Assembly (NCBI RefSeq): GCF_001039355.2
Contig: NW_019775625.1
Coordinates: 80,103 to 144,102 of the forward strand
Origin: Lingula anatina
Taxonomy: Eukaryota > Brachiopoda > Lingulata > Lingulida > Lingulidae
Length of the DNA stretch: 64,000 nt
Reading direction: 5' to 3'
Below are positions 51,201-60,200 of the stretch, piece after piece. The notes below the pieces were generated by a model. That model was not told the origin of the DNA. It searched no databases and was given only the letters and a program-made list of their open reading frames with translations. How positions within the stretch are numbered: the stretch's first letter is position 1; each line of letters opens with the position of its first letter. Both the position numbers and the translations under genes were made by a program.

Positions 51201-54200
51201 AGGCCTACCTTGATGAAATAGAAAATTACAAACTTTTAAACACATCCAACCTTACAGAGATAAAGCAGGAAAACATGTCATGGTGCGAAGGTGTGAGACA
51301 GATACTTTTTGAGAACGGTTTTGATGATGTGTGGCTAGGCCAAAGATATGATAAAAACTTTATCCAGCGGTTTAGGGAAAGAATCAGGGACAGAATAACA
51401 CAGGAATGGCAGAGAGACATAACCAACACCAAGTCCAAATTGCAAGTTTATTGTCAATACAAGAACAAATGTGTGAAGGAAAGATACTTAGACACAATTA
51501 AAGATAGAGATAAATGTACCACTTTAACCAGATTCCGCATAAGTGCACACAACCTAGGTATTGAAACAGGTAGACATAAAAAAATTCCCCAAGCAGACAG
51601 AATTTACAAAAAGTGCCATTCTGGCGAAATAGAAGATGAAATCCATTTCCTAGTGTCATGTCCCCTTTATGCAGACCTCCAATATGATCTTTATTCAGTA
51701 TACAAAAAACAACATAGTAACTTTGAGCATCTTACCAGAATGGATAAATTTAAAACGCTAATGACTGGTAAGGAGAATGAACATATAATAGCTCTTGCCA
51801 AATATTTATGGTTAGCCTTCCAAAAAAAAGGGACTGTGCTGCACCCATTACCAGTTGAGTAGGTAGAGCCATTTTGGCTCTGCCAAATATGTTTTGTATT
51901 TTTCATACAAGGAGTCGTACAATATCACTATTTAACTTAATTCATATTTATTTATATTTGCATTCCTTTTGTACATTTTCATCTATCCATGTAGATGCAT
52001 ACGTTACAATGAATAAAGCTCATTATATTCTAATGTTTCCACAATCTATTAACAAAATAATGTTGTAAAAATATTGGGTACCTATTTCGGTGCCAAAACA
52101 TTCTACTGAAGCCGTCTCGTCAGTGAAGCAGTCGTGGGTCCACTGAGAGTGTAGACAGTAGGACAGAGAAGGTTCCTGTCCGGTACACTGTACGTAATCC
52201 AGCCAGAAACCTCGAGAAGCAATCCCGTGTCTTGATTGCCTATACGCTCTTCCCTAAGTAAGTCATAGATCAAGATCAAGATATTTTAAGTCTCGCCCAT
52301 AAAAAAAGAAATACAAGTTAAGAACAATAAAACATGGCAGTTCTATACAGAACTACGATAGACTGATTATCACTCAAAATATACATGAAAACATTATTCG
52401 TAAATAAAATTTCTTCTTAATTCTAGAAATCGGCAGCAGGTTTTGGCAACTACATTTATCATATTATCACTATAAATCAATATGCAGCGTGATTTATTTT
52501 ACTTATTAGATTATAAAAGTCGCGATGGAGATGGAATTTAAACTTCCCCCTTCCCCCGCTATCGTGAATGTTAACAGAACACGTAGAACTTAAGTCGGTT
52601 GATGTGTTGATCTTCCATTGTAGGCAATCAGCATCAATATATCTGGCAGTCCTTTAATCTTTTATTAGTACAGCTAATAAAAATGCATTTACTGTGTTCA
52701 AGGGCAAAAAAATGATCTGACTGTTTCATGTAGGCCTACCAAAGGTCAGTGCATTGCCAGACTGCCCTTTTATGAAAACACACCACGTAAACCGACAGAA
52801 AAAAATCAGAAAACCAAGATCCCTTACAGATTTGTATCCCAGTTCTTTGCAGGCGACATTTGCCGATCTGTCACTCCACCCGTCATCACAAATACCACCC
52901 CATGTGTTGTTGCGTCGTATTTCCACATAACCCACGCTGCCATTATTAAGGCGAATCTCGTCATAACCTATAAAAACCAAATGAGAAAGTGAGAGAGAGA
53001 GTCACGTTTAGTTTACCCTAGGAGTCATACATGAAAATTCTCAAACACATGCCTAAAAATTTCCGTACCGTTAGCTTACGGCCAACCTGGTCGAAGGCCT
53101 TCATCAGACTGGTGTGAGTAGTTGTTCACACTCAATGACCGCTAGGTGGTATAGCAGCCAGGACCCTCTTATAAATGTCAGGAAGATCACCCCCCTTCCC
53201 CCCGTCCCTATTCATGGGTGGCTGGTGACGGCTGATGTTGATAGCCTCTCGTATTTTTCGCGGGATGTCGGATGACTCAGATTCAAGGATCTTAGTTGAA
53301 TTCCAGTCGATACTGTGGCCGGTGTCTATCACATGAATAGGGACGGGGGGGTTGATCTACCCTTGGACCTAAATAGAGACCTTCTCTATTTAGGTCCAAG
53401 ATCTACCTGACATTTATAAGAGGGTCTTGGCCGCTATACCACCTGGCGGTCAGTGAGTGTGAACAACTACTCACACCAGTCTGATGAAGGCCTTCGACCA
53501 GGTTGGCCGTAAGCTAACGGTACGGAAATTTTTAGGCTTGTGTTTGAGAATTTTCATGTGTGATCCAACTACCAAGTTAATGAACATTTTTGCTCATACC
53601 CATGGAGTGTTTTAAAACTCCTTTGTTTACCATGAGTTTCCTATATCGCTCACCACTCTACTTTACTTCTATCTATCTTGTTCTTTTGCCGTTCCTTATA
53701 TTCAGGCCTTATTTTCTTTCTTTATACGTTCTCTTTTTCCATTGGCCAATATAGTCTCGACACTTGAGTTTCCTTTGCCAGTTCTTTATCACTTGATCAC
53801 GTTGCTTTAATTGTTTATTCAACACGTCGTTCATATTTGCAGGTTTAGCAAATAAACACTGAAATGAACCCTTTATAGGAATTGTTATTCTGGTTCATAA
53901 AATGCGGGTTCAACTCTTACGATAATATAATATAATATAATATAATATAATATAATATTTTATAATATAATACATTCTGCTTGTATTGTGCCGGAGTGTA
54001 ATATATCCAAATCAACAAATATCTTGATCCAGATTTATTTCTGTTGGATGCACCATGATAAAATAAGGTCTTTGTCCACTGTTTGCCTTGCTTTGTGTGA
54101 AAACAAGGGAAACAGATTTTATATTTAACTTAACAGTACAAAGTACTTTAAAACAAATACACTAAGTAAATAATAATAATAAGATTCTTATATGGCGCCT

Positions 54201-57200
54201 TACATTCTATTGCAAGGCGCCTTACAATAATGGCTAATATACTAAAATCATTAAAATGACTACAATATTTTAATCATAAACTCTCACTGGAAACCATTTA
54301 AAATTTACACTACTAAAAATCAATCTTATTAAAGTACATATATACATTAAAAAAAATCTAAGAGATATAGACAGAATTAAAAATGTGGGTCTTTAAAAGA
54401 GATTTAAACTTGTCAAAGTCTTCTGTTTTTCTAATAAAATTTGGTAGACCATTCCACACTTTTGGGGCGTAGATTATAAAAGCACGATCTCCATAACTTT
54501 TGAGGCACCCCTTCTCTAAAACAGAATGTTCTAAAATAAAATCATTTTCAGCATTAAAACGAGTGGACCGCCGTGGTAAGTTAAATGCGACATCATACGA
54601 AAATACTCACCAAATACACCGCTGACTAGTCCTTCATTTGAACAGTATACTGCAGCATCGTGATTATGATCACATAGGTTTGTGGCCCAGAGGTTAAAAC
54701 TACACGATGTTAACACTGCCTCGGATCCCTGGCAGTTCACATTGTTTAGCCATATGATGCCTTTACCGCCACCGAATCTGAAACGGTTATGAAACATACG
54801 TGTAACACTGGTAATATTTTGCACGAGGAGGTCAAGGATAAAATGTTTTGACTCACTAAGCACGGATCAAGGATCATATATTTTTCACTTCCTCTTCTTA
54901 AAGATGGCGGGATTGAATGCTTTGGACTCTCTATGCTCGCCGAAAATAAACAGTAACTATTTTAAAATGATATGTATGACACAGGGAGAGGGTGGAGTTG
55001 CTTGGTTGCTTTGGTAGTTATTTTGTGTGTGTGTGGTTGGGAAAAGGGGAAGCGGTAGCTCAGAAGCTAAGAGAGAAGCACGTACAGTACCCTCTATGCC
55101 CTACCCTGGACTACCAAATTGCATGGGACACATTCAAACTGTGCATGTTCTTAACTACTGGTACCGGGTACGACTGTATGTTGCGCATTTACGAGTATCT
55201 AAGTGAATTGGAACCAACGGGGTGTAAGTTAATGCAAATTAAAAAACAAAATCTTACTGGATTTTTTCTGTGTAGGGTGGATCATAACATTCCCTATTCA
55301 AAATCCCAAGCAATGACAAAACACTGGCAGTGCTTACTTACCTGGAATTCCTGAGAGGTTTCCCATATGAGAGGCCAAGCATATTGCAAATGACTTTGGC
55401 ATCTCTGTAGTCCCAGTTCGTGTCACAGACAGTTCCGTATATCCCGTTATATTGCACCTCCACTCGGCCGTAATTCATTCCTCCACCCGCTAGGCGGACG
55501 GAAGGCGCTGCAACACCAAAATGCAGAGTAGATGACAGGTGTTCAAGAAACTGTTCTTTTAGAACGAGGGTGCCCATTGACTGGTGCCTCCCCGTCGTGA
55601 CCGTTTCAATATGGTTGAATAGAATTAGTGTAGTTGTTCTTAGAATTATTAGAATTTGACGATATTGTCGAATAAACATCACAGATGCCCTGATAGTAAA
55701 ATCTTTTGGTTTTAAAAAGACTGCCAAATCTGGGGGACAGTACAGATTCAATTCATCGTTCCTGTACCGAATCACCAAAAACAAAAACGTACAAAACAAC
55801 TCTGAGCAATGTAAAAGATGAGAAAGAAAGTCAAGAATTATACTGTCAATTACACGCTGAACATAGACTTAGTCTTTCTTACACTCATTTTGAAAGCACA
55901 CCACACCCGCGTCCCTAGAGTGATTATGTGAGCTCTGTGCATTGACTGCCCACGTTACTGCGCACGCGCTGAGCTGCGCCTCCGGTCCACTGCATCTTAC
56001 ACGTGAAGCGTGCACGGGGACGCTTGCATCCGCGTGCGTCTAAAATGTGTAATAATAGTCATATAGACATGATACTTTCAGTAAACAAGAAGATCTACTG
56101 ATCAATTTATACTGTGGTGTCCTGTAAATATATATTGTTGGTAAATAATTACTTTTGCTGACTCGTCGCATCATAATTTTTAGGATGATGAGTCTTATTG
56201 AATATTTGATATATAATTTTTACCCCTAAGGCCATAACATTTAATACAAGCAACAATTTGCTACATTGTTATTATTGTCAAAACGATTAGGATAGAGGGG
56301 TTATATAATAAAAGCGGCCCTGTTTGGCCAAATAACGAACAATCAATATTCATTGTTGCCTTCTTTCTTGCTATGAATGAGACTATAAAAGTTTGTGGTA
56401 CACTGAGATGGAGGAGACATAAATATATATATTTGAGGGACGCTTAATTAATAAAGCTGCTGCCCTTGGAGAATGCTCCCCAACCCAAGCTACACTTACC
56501 ACAAGTGATTCAGTTTTCCCATAATCGTAGTGGAGTTGGCGGCAAATAACGTCAGCAGCCGTGCGGTCAATGTTGGCCATAGTACCCCATACGCCATTAT
56601 GGAACAGCTCAACACGGCCAGAGAAATGTGTTCCAGCTAGTCGAACATCACCCTCCCCTGGAATTTAAAACGCTTAATACTTACGGTCTTTTTCACAAAG
56701 GAGCCCTAGACCAAAATTTGGTCTAAATTTTTAAACCCAAGATAAAACTACCCAGCTAAACCAAAGGCCACAGCTTGATTTTTCACTAGATATTCACAGA
56801 TAAGCCTGTCTCCAGCTAGTTTTGGAGTCTTTTTTTGCTGTCAGGCAAGATTTTTTACATAAACTTAATTTCATGACTCAGCTAGCCTCTGTTATAGAGT
56901 GAGAGTAACAAAAACCAGTGGTAGTTTACTTCAGTGAAATATGGTTTCTGTGTAAGAGTTATAGTTATTCTAATCTAATGAGCCATAACAGTTTTATTTT
57001 GAACTGAAAAAAAATACCAAATTTGGGTCTGAATATCTTAAACACCAAACTTGGGTCCAAAATTCTTTTGTGAAACCGCGACCCACGTTGTAGGGCAGTA
57101 ATTTTATTCCATTGAAAGAACTAGTGGTGAACCGTGACACGGAACAGAAAAACGTGTTGCTGCTAGTCAAATACTTCCTTGTACTTAGTTAAATATTATA

Positions 57201-60200
57201 TGGAGGGCATGGGATTTTGTATGGATGGAGCAAGTTATAAAAATACGGCTAATTTCCATTCGTCGCATGGTTCAAATTCAACAATCGGGCTACGACATTA
57301 CCTCAAAACTACGTCAGCATAATTCCCCAAGCGTGGTGCTAGTCGTACGTTTACTTTAGCGCACCTCTTTGTGTAGAATTCTTAACAAGCATGCGAAACA
57401 CGCAAGAATGTGATTGCCTTTATGATTTATGGTTTAACATACACAAAGGTGTCCCTTATTGAGCTATTCTTGCCCCAATACAAGAATAAAGCACGTTTTA
57501 ATTAACTATAGTACCTTTTATTTTGCCAGTACTATAAATGAAGAACATACATCTTTTGGGGGCCTAAAAGATTTATTCGTATATTCTTATTTTCCAGTTA
57601 CAATGCATTCTCTTTTATCCTATAGATCATCATTCCAATGTCATGATGTATCACAAAGTCTTTCTCCTACATTACCTTATTTGGTAATGTAATAATTCCT
57701 CAGCTCTTACACAATGTCTATGATTATCCCTTTTTCCATAACTTTCCATCATTACGTCATTACCAAAATATAATCATTCTCTTATTAGGCAATGGTATGT
57801 TACTTGACCTTAGGTCGCCATTTCTATTAATACAGATTTTTCATTGTATCATCCTGAAGGAATGATAACTATACTCCCTTATTCTTTTTTTATTATTGAA
57901 AAACACATGCACTCTTTAACTCTCTTAACAAATGTATATTGTATTAGTTATGAAAGGTACAATGTATTCATTACAATCACAACTTTGTATCTGTACTTTT
58001 AATCATTTTCATTACGATATAACTTTTATTGACAATTGTTTATAATTCAAATTATACTAGTACTTAATTTCTACCTACGGACATTTATCTGCGAGTTTTT
58101 TTTTTCTTTTACTTTTGTACAGTTCTTTTATGGCTAAAATGCTTTCCATGCACGTGGACATTTTATAAAATTTAGGGTTACTCTGCCTGCATTCTCGTCT
58201 CCGAGGGCATTTAGACGCTAGATCTATATTCTGACGTTTTCACCCTACTTAAATAGCTTATAAATAAAATACATGTAAAACTCAAGTGTGAGTTTTTAAA
58301 ACAGTGAAGTCAAAATGTGTCATGGAAAGTGTAAATGTGTGTGCTTTTATCAGTTATTGTAACCACTCATCCATGTCCTCCTACCTGGATTATTTCTGTA
58401 GCAAACAACAGCCGCTTCTTCCTCGTGACCACAGGTGTCATCACCACCCCACGTGACAATATGGCAGTCTGCTAGTGTGGCCTCACTTCCGGAACAGCTG
58501 ACACTTGACAACCAGACAGTTCCCGTCCCCTAGTAAAACAGCACAGTTAATGATGATTATAAGTTTTATAATAAAGTAAGTAAAGGAAAATGCCATGGAA
58601 TGCATTACTCTGTTTAGGTATATTTGCTGAAAAATACTCATCATTGGATTTAATATACTGTACTTGTACCTGTAGATGAGATACCGTTGTTTAATTGAAG
58701 CCTGGATGAAAACAAAATGATAAAACGAGGAATTCATTGCAATCCATTGCGTGGAAGTACTTAGAACACAAGAGATTTAACAAAATATCTTTAAAAAACG
58801 GTCCCTTAGACATCCTTAGTATGTTTATTACCTCTGCCAAGAAGGTTATGTTTTCACCTCCGTTTGTTTGTTTGTTTGTTTGTTTTGCTTCTCCGTTTGT
58901 TCGTCATTAGCCTAACTCAAAAAGTTACGGAAGGATTTTGAGGGCTGATTCAGATAGGTCGAAAATGGGCCGACTTAAGAGTGATTTAAATTTTTGGTGA
59001 AGATCATTTTGATTCAGTTAGATCATGGTTAAATTTTGGTTGGATGTTTTGGCGGAGGAGTGTTCTCTCTGGGTGCTTTTCTGAATTATACATGGGAGAG
59101 AGAGAGAGAGAGAGAGAGAGAGTAATAAAACCTTTCTATCACCTAAGTCTTATCATACACACCTGTCCGTACGATAGCCCCGTGACAGCCGTACCAAAGG
59201 CATACCCCAGTTGCCTGCAGACCACGTCAGCCTCAGTCTGTCCCCAGCGTGCACTGCATATAGTCCCGTACTGGCCGGAGTGGTAGACTTCTACTCTACC
59301 GTAGACTAGGTCTGAGAATGAGCCGTTGTTCCTGATACGTACTGTTTAAATAATAATAATAATAATAATAAAAATAATAATAATAATAAATTGAAATAGA
59401 AGGACCCAAATACTTAGAACATTTACGATCAAAAAGGATCACGCTGAGTTTCGGAGAAAACTGAAAACTAACTTCTGTTTTCAGTTTGCTCCGTTACTTT
59501 TAAAAATATAATTAAAGGATGTCCTTTTGTACAATTTTAAATATTGAACTGTCGACATGATATAATGGTTATCATTTTACCAACAAATCTATCTTTATAT
59601 TATGTTTAATATGCCTATTTGTCCTAAAAAATGATTGATTGTATGGGCCTCTTAAACCCCAGCGTTAAATAAAGCCTGTGTCAGTGAATTAAAATATTTG
59701 GCAGAACTATTTGGCGAAATGTAAGAGAGAAAAAAGATCAAATCTACGACCAATACATTAATTCTTGGCGTGCGCGCGCGCCGCGGGTAGAAAAGAGAAA
59801 GAAAATATTCCAAGGGTTAGAGGTCTTCTTCACCGCTTTAATATGGACAACTTTTACTGCCGACCGACATTTTTTCTCCATTCATTTTACCCGAGCTACA
59901 AACATTCTTCTATCAATTTTTTTATCGTAGTGAAATAGTTTTCAGACGTAACCTATCCATATGGATCCATTGTATATAGATGTCAAATGATTACAAATAA
60001 ATGCTTTTCTTCCTTCTATTTTATCCTAAGGGCGTATAATGCATTCTAACAATCGTTGTGTCTCTTTACCTAAGCTTTTATAATCAAACGGAGACCTGCA
60101 GGCCTTTTCATGTTCAGCGCAGTTGAAATAAATAAATAACACTGACTGAGGTTAAAACATATGAAAACACACTGGCAGGCTCGATCAAGTGATAAATCTA

